A stretch of 53,633 nt of DNA from Oscillospiraceae bacterium (GTDB lineage: Bacteria; Bacillota_A; Clostridia; Oscillospirales; Oscillospiraceae). Below the pieces are notes generated by a model. The model had not been told where the DNA came from, searched no databases, and saw nothing but the letters and a program-made list of their open reading frames with translations. Numbering within the stretch: position 1 is the first letter of the stretch; every line of letters begins with the position of its first letter. The DNA lies in NCBI GenBank assembly GCA_017505505.1, contig JAFVPA010000022.1:1-53633 (forward strand), written 5' to 3'. Position numbers and translations under genes: made by a program. Of this stretch, positions 41,801 to 46,531 are shown piece after piece.

Positions 41801-43982
41801 GAAGCAGGAAGTGATCCCCGCCAAGGGCCACACCGAGACCATCGATAAGGCCGTGGAAGCAACTTGTACCGAAACGGGCCTGACGGAAGGCAAGCATTGT
41901 TCTGCTTGCGGTGAAGTCCTTGTGAAGCAGGAAGTGGTTCCTGCCAAGGGCCACAGCTGGGACAACGGCGAGGTGACAAAGGAACCTACTGAGGAAACCG
42001 ATGGCGAGCGGGTCTTCACCTGTACCGTCTGCGGCGAAATCAGAACGGAGATAATTCCTTCTCTGAACCATGTGCATACATATGACCCCGTGGTGACAGC
42101 CCCCACCTGCACGGAGAAGGGTTATACCACCCATACCTGCCGCTGCGGCGACAGCTATGTAGATTCTTATGTGGAAGCTACAGGTCACAGCTATGGGGAA
42201 TGGATGGTGACTACTGCTCCTACCTGTACGGAGAAGGGTACCGAACGTCGGGCTTGCGCGAAGTGTGATGCTTACGAAACACGGGATATTGCGGCAACCG
42301 GCCACGTTGAAGTCATCGACGAAGCAATGGATGCGACTTGTACCGAAACGGGCCTGACGGAAGGCAAGCATTGCTCCGTTTGCGGTGAAGTTCTGGTGAA
42401 GCAGGAAGTGGTTGCTGCCAAGGGCCACAACTGGGACAACGGCGAGGTGACAAAGGAACCTACTGAGGAAACCGATGGCGAGCGGGTCTTCACCTGTACC
42501 GCCTGCGGCGAAATCAGAACGGAGATAATTCCTTCTCTGAACCATGTCCATACATATGAACCCATGGTGACAGCCCCCACCTGCACGGAGAAGGGTTACA
42601 CCACCCATACCTGCCGCTGCGGCGACAGTTACACTGATTCCTATGTGGCTGCAAAGGGCCACACGGAAGTGACCGATAAGGCTGTTACAGCGACCTGTAC
42701 CGAGACAGGTCTGACGGAAGGCAAGCATTGCTCCGTCTGCGGTGAAGTTCTTGTGAAGCAGGAAGTGGTTCCTGCCAAGGGTCACACCGAGGTCATTGAT
42801 AAGGCGGTGGAAGCAACTTGTACCGAGACGGGTCTGACAGAAGGCAAGCATTGCTCCGTTTGCGGTGAAGTTCTGGTGAAGCAGGAAGTGGTTGCCGCCA
42901 AGGGTCATACGGAAGTGACCGATAAGGCTGTTGCAGCAACCTGTACCGAAACGGGTCTGACGGAAGGCAAGCATTGCTCCGTTTGCAGTGAAGTTCTGGT
43001 GAAGCAGGAAGTGGTTGCCGCCAAGGGTCATACGGAAGTGACCGATAAGGCCATTGCAGCCACTTGTACGGAAACGGGCCTGACAGAGGGCAAGCATTGC
43101 TCTGTCTGCGACACAGTCCTGGTGAAACAGAACGTGATCCCTGCCAAGGGGCATGTTTGGAATGGAAGCGTCTGTTCTTCCTGCGGTCAGATGCAGGGCT
43201 ACCGCATCGACCTGGATCCCGCGGCGCTGGGCGCTGAGGACACTGTCTGGATCGATGGCGTGGAATATCCGGCGGCACAGGATGGCCGGGGGTGGTTTAC
43301 CATGCTGGACCATACGAATGCCACCAATCTGGTAATCTATACTTACAATGATCCGTACGCGCAGGATGTCCATACCCAGTATCCCACCGGAATGAAGGTC
43401 TGGATGCTGCACTTTGAAAACGGTGCGTACACAGCCCAGTATATCCCTGGGTTTGACAACTTGCTGCAGTATTCCGGCAGCTCGATCCGCATCGTTGGCG
43501 TCAAGGGCATCCGGATGATCACTTCCATCGAGAAGAGCAAACGGGATGCACTGACCGGGGCGGGACTGGACGGTTATACGCTGGTGGAATATGGTACGGC
43601 AGTTGCCTGGACCAGTGACCTGGCCGGCGGAGAAGGCCTCCTGCTGGGTAAGCCTTATACGAAGTCCAATTTTGCCTATAAACGCGGCGTGGCAGACCCC
43701 ATCTTCAACGACACCGGTGACCTGCTGCAGTATACCAATGTGCTGGTAGGCTTCTCGGATGACCAGTGCATCCCGGATCTGGCTATGCGTCCGTATATCA
43801 TTCTTGAGGATGCGGATGGCCGGCAGATCACGATTTATGGCGGCACGGTCTGCCGCAGCATCGGCTATATTGCCTGGCAGAACCGGACCGTATTCCCGGT
43901 CGGTTCCGCAGCTTATGAATATGTGTGGGGCATCATCCACCATGTTTATGGGGACCGGTTCGATGCAGACTACAAGGGATGA
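26865..43982 (+). CDS. Giant secreted multi-esterase protein, 5,705 residues
   Basis: A signal peptide (1-30) and Thr/Pro/Glu linker are followed, in order, by these modules. Cys-rich unit (109-161). GDSL/SGNH esterase (165-389; Ser177, Asn244, Asp367, His370). Cys-rich unit. Beta-propeller with an Asp-box-like SSDGINW at 694-700 (about 489-866). SGNH (Ser1009, Asp1217, His1221; block I is GAS). Beta and LamG-like domains. Sialate-O-acetylesterase-like module (GQSNA, Ser1604; WLQGESD). LamG-like. SGNH (Ser2229). LamG-like. SGNH (Ser2771). SGNH (Ser3226; block I is GHS). LamG-like. Cys-rich unit. Alpha/beta-hydrolase (GSSMGG, Ser4050). DUF4886-like SGNH (GNSFS, Ser4347). Cys-rich array (about 4909-5441). 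A 260-residue C-terminal domain. No LPXTG motif is seen. Each SGNH copy keeps Ser and the Asp/His block. Removal of acetyl groups from complex glycans is inferred. GGAGGAA precedes the ATG, and the lipoprotein gene follows 15 bp later. Confidence 0.9.
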   Translation: MKKMECLKRILSLVLTLSIMLSCVPVQVFALETEPQSVPETTAPTETTAPAETDPTETTAPADTQPPETTIPADTQPPATTEPAPTEMTEVPEPSVPETTVAAEPAVIHEHEYKAAVTAPTCTAQGYTTYTCDCSDSYVSDYVDATGHSYENGACTVCGEKTDNPYEGKTIACIGDSITAAYGVTKDETDYVTLLAQQLDMDYIRLGDSGTTLCTDGSRTCNIRRLTEDQLQGADVVTIAMGINDFCNAAKGYYALGEITSTDSSTIYGAARLWCERIAELRKTDSLQDTQFYFVTPVICSWNNSVTASRDWDQSKTNIHGYTLRDLCNAIIEVAALYDVPVIDLNLLSGMYYVDAQDNNTAVFGGDGVHPGEKGHEMMAQALAKALLQKDQQDDHAHTFGSWITTTYPNCKLGEQQRVCAVCTATEKSLLAATHKYESAVTDPTCTEKGYTTYTCDCGDSYVGDYVNAKGHSYEDGVCTGCGEKSWEDTDTFLLTLTSENYLTISNPDTEKLSCGPGLVAYGDGKFAVAYLADDTNTVETEASTTIVCRLGLFDLRNPEEGAFFDVATAGQTIGDVTIGDKAPYEPNLLRLSDNELLVLFNIRDTSGNYVYYSARFDTVSNTITAYQPLTLDGKNWIPANIAASYNAIAQTPISTSGPTGSMVFTSEIIQHEGYYYGYCGGICGGFSGMLVRSSDGINWTSVVAPEAADDMNGVIECGFQFLGDTVYFCMRDISAGVYHCSYNFTTGEPLVKTAKISGLTTSKPAAFIQDGKLYLIVNKATGDDSTVGRRNTALFYQVDPETCRLSLVRQVFCADGCAYHTVENFGGKNYWCFHTDARRINPYSQGRSNLAFREIPALFESENGNEDGVLNLDAYSYMYGNGCITTATNIWQTGEGVPNYHYQIPLADFADFDTVTITANAENKTYLAFFADWMTRAGTISYAEGWTEQMILEPGTVRTVPIPEDARYLYILNNNAAGDSLLPSRVVFSKENVQENLKGKTISILGASISTYEGTSNSVAADTTNSTIRSNVKYYPNTTIPEVGLNDTWWMQVAEDLGLRLLVNNAWSGSAILLERSGTVGAYVDRCVQLHDDTGDNAGEEPDIICIQMGFNDFSYGKDTLGTAADIDYDTLITTDGYGTPSTTMEATAIMLDKITKRYPDAEVYMFNHFKRIGQSAADTTLMEGLNGSIETVCARYGVKVVDLYTTLTDPAHIGDGRLHPNKLGMDVISEAVKTAIIGNTNYQVTTHTAKLALDGVTADYGTDKILVDGTGFAVKLTAPAGDTLSVTVTMGGEDITNAVYANGTVSIEAVNGDVVITAQAVHTPKDYRWEFNGTDLACVSGDNALIKKAGTTTEGVFSTTRYALAAPVVLSHDQPWSVEWKCEGTFQNANGSSGARVFTSDDVNANYNARYIFKSNTNGIVAMGEKTTTGSHNYGIALKDHGIDWTALHTYRLENRIANDGSNMVYLWVDGTEIGPMTHYYVGTTDKKTTSDWLSGKDFVLPYMGTDTHGFTNCSIDYIQVWEGGKLVENAEPLLLRYDDHYDISGKTVEIVEAGENTVVTVDGNYLVATGIGTAKVRIDGQLYEITVEKAKINLVVIMGQSNAGNHFDNALSDVTCPVGTAYWWGNGQGTAAVEPVPYTQPSKGFHTPLLAELYAQSVAAGDPVKNVLIWQEGITSKNGQSITKWASSATNTGGTDATVAMIENCRSYYETHSDKYEIVNAGVYWLQGESDTAMDPAQYTQLFMAMWQRLKAAGMEYLAFLRLRWGVNGNGEDHQDLHHSASLSAQIRMINENPEFYMATDLTENWVGTAETVHTIDISDYITVMEAYGQNPSYTDSYGNTASYAGGKLTTTMKTLYGSNNKCHYGKFGYGLIGADAAFNMYNALHKQDVAIVVTDTSGHADRKQILVNGAEVTMDITDMTDNLSFRAECGSAAGTLKLLVKSAETDITENVVVTSGLLYGSISTADLRQYKDVTVTAVYTTTDGIDHTVTCVLISQLEETQVDYIWDFNEDLNARDEDGNICNSFLSDVLKGSYTLENGYLNAQGLQLDLKQNIRLAGNKNWSIEWKYGALTNGTAGFLLCEEKENTVGNRGIYHTVNGRLMISDYADSNGYRNYTSSAVTVSENDCLRITNRYDAATGKSTLSLWQNGELVIEDFQQKGSINKDHDNTDMTGYPLTGYFDFAYLGNSGNDQWLVNCELDYLKVTFEEEDSEALAGKVISILGDSISTYTGVSNDASVNATLKGGAIYYNAGIQGVYRPDTWWQQTIDVLDMELLVNNSWSGSTVLHTRSGTAGAYVNRCVQLHNDQTGEEPDVIVVFLGTNDFSYYQSALGTANIDYAALITNNGDGTYTYAVPKTTCEAYAVMLHKMVNRYPDAEVYCMNLLPRREPDHDGKDVVPAPTQFNGELAKVISHFGCTVVDLENCGITPVPENFDIYITDQRVHPGPLGMDKMTQALINAMMGQKNATFTVSQELVNVTAGTSGGIVLNGDAYATSLSATEGFDELTVTVTMGGKDITASVYKEGKVTIPAVTGDVVITAAATIDDIPDNYYWETNSSGFANVASEEKKLASNTLTKKAGSITDGVFKNAYFQLEKPVVLRHDLPWVVEWCVSGESWSGMLFSAEANSSAAGNNYLFKTTQNTGFIGFGEPVSGSYQNYGVALEAQGVDTATEHTYRIENRIASDGSNMAYFLVDGKDYGPMNHYYIGGNSNQGKQVNWLNGRDFCFSYIGSSSHTLNNAKLKHLAVWEGGQTGQALKGKVISILGDSISTFAGYIPVADGFNLEHLARYPQDNLVTDVNETWWMQIIDQLDAKLGINDSWRGATVSGAAAVTSGTTGANAAMANLTRIRNLGSNGTPDVILFYGGTNDLAHVSKVGSFDPATAPGQVDLTTASWDNLADGYVHTLLRLKHYYPDAIIVAMLPTYTASYYSDTKLAQANELLAKICEHYSVPYVDLRDSGVTAEYLPDGIHPGAEGMDMITDAVLEVLAACETEAGEHTVHPVSHTLTNVKASLGHYKGIDAGAAFRETLSADGELLVTVTMNGQDITETCYSDGVISIDAVSGALAITAKAKFSLEGHWQALPGSYHGKNLWPLLDHDAMYYTVDGWAEHASGKVRSVTVSVTPGEKIVASSFAAAGTNGSSVDGIRVTFFSDDGVLVSMSADAVHKEFAENGYLTVPENATAVCIPMWTPADTWELYIHEAAWEPGAEGLAGKTVSILGHSMSTYAGVSNNTTYNSTIGSNDVYYTEGKLGVYREDTWWQQAIDALGMELLVNNSWSGSCVFQPRKGEASVGYGDRAVNLHNDHTGEEPDIIWVYIGCNDFAYYKDTFGTGDAVDYSSLIQENGDGTFTYAAPQTACEAYAIMLHKVENRYPDADIYCITSTARRDPDYTGDSYPDAGQPTAYMAELHKVAKHFACPVVDLEDCIPKEAEQFDQYIGDKRAHANALGMDKITCEVLSVMLDEKAEICHVTCENDAVKEQAVLLGGSYSAEVALQEGYSLTVTMGGEDVTEKVYQDGKITIDEVTGDIAVYAVINREPMNFGWALKDGELVSVGETENSLRKITGTVTDGLLNDGRFELTTSVMLKHDLPWEVEWKCAENWRGVLLSTAQNAKTEGMTYLSRVNGGQLCFGTWTGTQYDNYGIDISYLDDQSHTYRLRNRPAADGSNMVWLYVDGVEIGPMDQYYIGSNDQNKTADWISGQDFVLHYIGMEGHALRNCRLDYLRIRESGHTHDYASAVTEPTCTEQGYTTHTCTVCGDSYVDSYVETVWHDYDAGKCAMCGCDLLRITLEDIIQYQGGVDAETGTLNTTFTNNWYTDIHIPKGAQQVRVLTFKTGGNWGSAFFNGTTYLSGFYDPDVGGQWVTEAVPETATVFRYGYLYDDIAQNNNWPVFQYLEFAGQEMEDWEGPVDTGRPSTGCHSFSVEVNIAPAQGDPDGYTPGTDYGYIQLPTNYDVHGEPTRLIIVCHGAGASLETYQSDTWKNTNYSFWTDLGYAVMDMYACPPELTGDNGCLHYGNPVVLECYKKGYDYVMEHFNLKKDGIFVIGSSMGGLSSFQIAQSGLFPVIAQVGYCPVIDLFKQAYCNPWTTASYQRSRIASYFGFNGTAPAFTSSKYPSDAEIEYYRQNFDKTIAYSPILRNVVDGDVTSIFGVIPGSATAADAAEAAIYDSLTAVHPCPLMIFHNTDDSTVSYRYSQYFVDMVNRSGQDAILRTFTSGGHNAWANGESVAVQGINGSITLKESQYEAYLFFEKFEKHEEHQSWVDPAVKPTCTESGLTEGEHCAVCGEVLVAQKKVEATGHSYDAVVTEPTCTEQGYTTHTCTVCGDSYVDSYTDPRPLNILMIGNSFSWDAADFWYDMQESMTYDAMKSMLAEPYDIHFAVMYKGSATLAYHATCAMKDTRNYTYTEIGPETNYVWTPSGGQNATNGILEHLEERDWDIIVIQSYQHEADGTEPRSTYTGGDPQFEKPDASLGYLLDYFDEHEPGAQVYYYMPWATTKFYEASGVEAGYKAIAQYSEEHILHMTGTDSGKKLAGIIPVGTGIQNARTTYLDELRYSSGSGSTALLQDPQIGLQYDNQHLSFGIGRYIAGIIVAESLIPQEMRKDSYSQPGIKDSPSVGSMPVEYTQIAQKAAAAAMEQPYAVTVLPGYEKDLADRVCDAIETADYSAEGIADETAQRSYVEAVVAEKLKDMGSTESAVTIHSFELKDGKIAAMEASVTLRIGYTGSTAEISVTDGKAHRFGDWECISVPSAAGPGLERRTCETCGFVDERAVEGSWQKYALADHLQELPEKFCSETNLWSLLEPETVMIDHLGNWVNAGATVYSVTIPITPGEKIYANSFDQTDTRKGIQVSFIGDYGIVKTTFSSGTYEEFHANGGYLIAPEGAIAVNIPVWNVNDADNTIHILGYDHVYESMITVPTCTEKGYTTHTCTGCGDSYVDNEIAAFGHTEVTDQAVEATCTTTGLTEGKRCSVCETILVKQEVIPAKGHTETIDKAVEATCTETGLTEGKHCSACGEVLVKQEVVPAKGHSWDNGEVTKEPTEETDGERVFTCTVCGEIRTEIIPSLNHVHTYDPVVTAPTCTEKGYTTHTCRCGDSYVDSYVEATGHSYGEWMVTTAPTCTEKGTERRACAKCDAYETRDIAATGHVEVIDEAMDATCTETGLTEGKHCSVCGEVLVKQEVVAAKGHNWDNGEVTKEPTEETDGERVFTCTACGEIRTEIIPSLNHVHTYEPMVTAPTCTEKGYTTHTCRCGDSYTDSYVAAKGHTEVTDKAVTATCTETGLTEGKHCSVCGEVLVKQEVVPAKGHTEVIDKAVEATCTETGLTEGKHCSVCGEVLVKQEVVAAKGHTEVTDKAVAATCTETGLTEGKHCSVCSEVLVKQEVVAAKGHTEVTDKAIAATCTETGLTEGKHCSVCDTVLVKQNVIPAKGHVWNGSVCSSCGQMQGYRIDLDPAALGAEDTVWIDGVEYPAAQDGRGWFTMLDHTNATNLVIYTYNDPYAQDVHTQYPTGMKVWMLHFENGAYTAQYIPGFDNLLQYSGSSIRIVGVKGIRMITSIEKSKRDALTGAGLDGYTLVEYGTAVAWTSDLAGGEGLLLGKPYTKSNFAYKRGVADPIFNDTGDLLQYTNVLVGFSDDQCIPDLAMRPYIILEDADGRQITIYGGTVCRSIGYIAWQNRTVFPVGSAAYEYVWGIIHHVYGDRFDADYKG
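41703..43148 (+). repeat. Tandem 123-bp (41-residue) Cys-rich repeats
   Basis: Seven near-identical units begin at 41703, 41826, 42300, 42657, 42780, 42903 and 43026. The last four are contiguous at an exact 123-bp period. Each encodes GHTEVTDKAV, then TCTETGLTEGKHCSVCGE and VLVKQEV. In addition, about 308 bp at 41858-42165 recur at 42332-42639, 474 bp downstream. The conserved Cys-x10-Cys-x2-Cys and His residues could bind metal or form disulfides. Confidence 0.92.
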
Positions 43983-43997
43983 CCGGAGGAACGGAAC

Positions 43998-45131
43998 ATG
44001 AAACGAATGATCATTTGGATAGTATGCCTGACGGCACTGCTCTTGGCCGGATGCGGCCGGAGCGTGCCGGCCACAACGGAGGAGACGGTGGCACCTACGG
44101 AGACCACCGTTCCCACAGAGCCGACAGAAACAGAGCCGCCGGTACCGCAGACCCTTTCGTCTACGGTACTGGCGGACCGGGCCCCGGTCATCCTAATCAC
44201 GCTGGACCGGGGAGATGTGGTGGATGTAGTCGGCGAATACGATGAAACGTATTCTGTCGTCAAGCTGGAAACAGGCTATGGCCTGATGGAAAAACGGCTG
44301 CTGCGGATGGAGGGAGAGGAATCTCCTGAGCAGTGGACCGGCTACGCCCGCTGGAACACTCAGTTCTATACGGACTATCATCAGAAAGCATCCGATGCGG
44401 AAAAGCTTTCCACCAACACAAAGCTGCAGATTCTGGATACCATGGACGGTCTGTGTGTGGTCCAGAAAGAGGACGGCACGATTGGCTATGTCTCTGAGAG
44501 CAGCATCAGCCGCAGCAAGATCCGCTCCAAGTCCAGCAGCGGCGGTGGTGGCGGAGGCGGCGGTGGCGGCGGGGCCAGCTATGGCGCAGACGGCGGCGAT
44601 ATCGCCCTGTCCTGGCAGGGCGGCGTAACGCTTTTGTCTACCTTTGTGCCCCAGGCCGGAGACACCACAGGTAAGGCAACCGTGCTGGCAGACCGTGCAG
44701 AGGTCTTGCTGGGCTGGTATGACCGGGAAGAAACGGCACAGATCGTCACAGAAACGGGCTTTGCGGAGTCTTGGGAAGGCTACCATACCGTTTATCTGGA
44801 CGGCCTGTACGGTTACATCCGTCAGGATCTGCTCCTGCCTGAGGGAGAAGCGCCCTACGCCCAGTGGGAGGGCTATGCCCGCTACGGGTCCCAGCTCTTT
44901 GACAACTACTATCTGTCCGGAGAGCCTGTAAAGAAGCTTTCCACCAACACCAAGCTCCAGGTCCTCTGTGAACTGGATGGCTGCTGTCTGGTGATGGTGG
45001 ACGAAGAGATCGGGTATCTGGATACAACCAAGATCAGTGAACGACGCATCGTCAGCAAGCCCAGCGGAGGCGGTGGTGGCGGAGGCGGCGGCGGAACGGC
45101 GGGGCCTGAGTGGTCTCCACCGGCCATGTGA
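43998..45131 (+). CDS. Lipoprotein with duplicated SH3-like halves and poly-glycine runs
   Basis: The 377-residue protein has lipobox LLAGC with Cys19 as the anchor, then a TEPTETEPP linker. Two similar halves follow (about 52-180 and 222-360). Each has an SH3-like start (TVLADRAPVILITLDRGDVV; TVLADRAEVLLGWYDREET), a WTGYARW or WEGYARY block, the shared EKLSTNTKLQ or KKLSTNTKLQ segment, and a GYVSE or GYLDT end. Each half ends in a glycine run, eleven and ten residues long. It starts 15 bases after the giant protein with GGAGG upstream, so they are very likely co-transcribed. Bacterial SH3-like modules often bind the cell wall, so it may help anchor or organise the giant protein; that is inference. 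No family is recognised. Confidence 0.8.
   Translation: MKRMIIWIVCLTALLLAGCGRSVPATTEETVAPTETTVPTEPTETEPPVPQTLSSTVLADRAPVILITLDRGDVVDVVGEYDETYSVVKLETGYGLMEKRLLRMEGEESPEQWTGYARWNTQFYTDYHQKASDAEKLSTNTKLQILDTMDGLCVVQKEDGTIGYVSESSISRSKIRSKSSSGGGGGGGGGGGASYGADGGDIALSWQGGVTLLSTFVPQAGDTTGKATVLADRAEVLLGWYDREETAQIVTETGFAESWEGYHTVYLDGLYGYIRQDLLLPEGEAPYAQWEGYARYGSQLFDNYYLSGEPVKKLSTNTKLQVLCELDGCCLVMVDEEIGYLDTTKISERRIVSKPSGGGGGGGGGGTAGPEWSPPAM
44541..44573 (+). repeat. GGN microsatellite encoding 11 glycines
   Basis: Eleven consecutive glycine codons (GGC, GGT, GGA and GGG mixed) end the first half of the lipoprotein. A matching run of ten lies at 45066-45095 near the C-terminus. Such runs can slip in multiples of three without breaking the frame. 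Confidence 0.9.
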
Positions 45132-45141
45132 TCCTCAAATG

Positions 45142-45180
45142 AAAAAACAGGGAACAGTCCGTTAAAAGACTGTTCCCTGT
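45142..45180. terminator. Bidirectional terminator between the lipoprotein and LacI genes
   Basis: A 13-bp perfect stem ACAGGGAACAGTC/GACTGTTCCCTGT has six T on the minus side. The plus-side tail is TGTCGTT, so it works best for the LacI gene. Confidence 0.85.
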
Positions 45181-45186
45181 TGTCGT

Positions 45187-46209
45187 TCAGGTGTGGGAAA
45201 AGACAGGCAGTTTGGATTTTGCCGGGGCCGGGCCGCAGGAGCTTCGCTGGATCAGCTCGGGATGGAGAAGATGGGTACTCAGCGGCACACCGTTAAAGTG
45301 ACTGGACAGAGCGTAAAAGGCACTCTTGCCCAGGGCCGGGCGGTTCTGGCGGATGGTGGTCAGCGGCGGGATGGTATAGCGGGACATGGGAAGATCATCA
45401 TAGCCCAGAATGCTGATATCCTGGGGGACCTTCAATCCCAGCTCCCCGCAGTAGAACATGGCGCTGTGGGCCAGAATGTCGTGAGAGCAGATGATGGCGG
45501 TGCAGCCGTTTTCCAGCAGACGGGGCAGATGCCGGGTAAGGCAAACGTTGACATGATAGGAATCTCCCATCACCGTTTCATCGGCGGGAAGCCCCATAGC
45601 AGTCATGACCCGGATGAAGGACTGGTGGCGCTGCTGGTAAACATAGGCTTCCAGAGAACTGCTCAGATATCCGATCTTGTCATGCCCCAGAGAGCGCAGA
45701 TAGTTGACAGCCAACTCGATGCCTTCGATATTGTCCACACCGATGGAGGTGACGTTGGGATTGCAGCTGACCAGGTTGTCATAGAGGATGGTGGGGGTCC
45801 TGCAGGTACGGAACTCCTGCAGCCAGGGATCCAGCAGAGACAGACCCAGGAACAGGCCGCCGCAGTAATTCTCCTGCATCATGTACTGGTCGTAACGGTA
45901 GTCCAGCTGGAACTGGCGGTCCAGGGGAAGGATTTCCACCTGGTATCCGGCCGGCTCAGCCGCTTTGCGGAAACCGACGATGATGTCGTAGCCGAAATCC
46001 TCGGGGTTGGTATATTCCATATTCATCACGAAGACAGCCAGCCGGGGGACTGCGTTGCCCCGGTCCATACGGGAATAGCCCAGTTCTACAGCCTTTTCCA
46101 GAACGGCCTGCTGCATCTTCTTGCTGACATCTTTGGCACCATTAAGGGCCTTGGATACAGTGCCTTTGGAAATACCAAGCGCTTGTGCGATATCGTCCAG
46201 CGTCGCCAT
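45187..46209 (-). CDS. LacI-family transcriptional regulator of the sugar locus
   Basis: The 340-residue protein has the LacI helix-turn-helix at 1-46 (MATLDDIAQALGISKGTVSK and ALNGAKDVS), the hinge, and a periplasmic-binding-like sugar domain with YLRSLGHDKIGYLSS and GYDDLPMSRYTIPPLTTIRQ. GGAGGTGAT lies 5 bases before the ATG at 46207-46209, preferred over a GTG three codons earlier. It is divergent from the debranching enzyme gene. A repeated GTTTCGGAAAGTTTCGAA motif occurs upstream of it and of malE, so it probably controls both. A malto- or isomalto-oligosaccharide inducer is inferred. Confidence 0.92.
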   Translation of the reverse strand: MATLDDIAQALGISKGTVSKALNGAKDVSKKMQQAVLEKAVELGYSRMDRGNAVPRLAVFVMNMEYTNPEDFGYDIIVGFRKAAEPAGYQVEILPLDRQFQLDYRYDQYMMQENYCGGLFLGLSLLDPWLQEFRTCRTPTILYDNLVSCNPNVTSIGVDNIEGIELAVNYLRSLGHDKIGYLSSSLEAYVYQQRHQSFIRVMTAMGLPADETVMGDSYHVNVCLTRHLPRLLENGCTAIICSHDILAHSAMFYCGELGLKVPQDISILGYDDLPMSRYTIPPLTTIRQNRPALGKSAFYALSSHFNGVPLSTHLLHPELIQRSSCGPAPAKSKLPVFSHT

Positions 46210-46250
46210 GCCGATCACCTCCGGTTCCCTGTTTTAGAAAATTTATCCGT

Positions 46251-46279
46251 ATTATAACACAGGTAATTCATAAATGCAA
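46251..46279 (-). promoter_or_regulatory. Promoter of the LacI-type gene
   Basis: On the minus strand TTGCAT and TATAAT are separated by 17 bases. Confidence 0.75.
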
Positions 46280-46303
46280 AACAAATTTGTAAAAAATGCA
46301 CAA

Positions 46304-46332
46304 AAAGTTTCGGAAAGTTTCGAAGTGAAACT
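46304..46332. promoter_or_regulatory. Probable operator shared with malE (site 1)
   Basis: Two direct 10-bp units AAAGTTTCGG and AAAGTTTCGA are followed by GTGAAACT. AGTTTC-GAAGT-GAAACT (46316-46332) is a palindrome of LacI-operator size. The first 21 bases recur exactly at 50441-50461. It lies between the divergent promoters. Confidence 0.7.
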
Positions 46333-46410
46333 AGATATGGAAGAAAGAAACAAAGAATAGAAGCTAGAATTGTTTAAAATGACGAAAAATTAACGGTATG
46401 ACAATGGATG

Positions 46411-46439
46411 TTGACGAAAAAGCGGAAACGCAATATACT
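46411..46439 (+). promoter_or_regulatory. Promoter of the debranching enzyme gene
   Basis: TTGACG and TATACT are separated by 17 bases. A palindrome TTTAG-GTGAA-CTAAA (46439-46453) begins at the -10, within an outer CGCAA/TTGCG pair, and may be a second operator. Confidence 0.75.
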
Positions 46440-46531
46440 TTAGGTGAACTAAACGTTGCGAAATACGCATACGCTGGGGTGGCACGTTTGAAAAGCTGCA
46501 CCCTCTGAAGCGATGAAAAGGAGGTCTATCG

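Noticed and set aside
41703..43148. Regularly spaced repeats that could suggest a CRISPR array
   Set aside because: The units are contiguous, in frame and code for Cys-rich protein; there are no unique spacers and no cas genes.
26865..43982. LPXTG or other sortase anchor in the giant protein
   Set aside because: The C-terminus has no LPXTG, hydrophobic segment or basic tail; it ends in a globular-looking domain.
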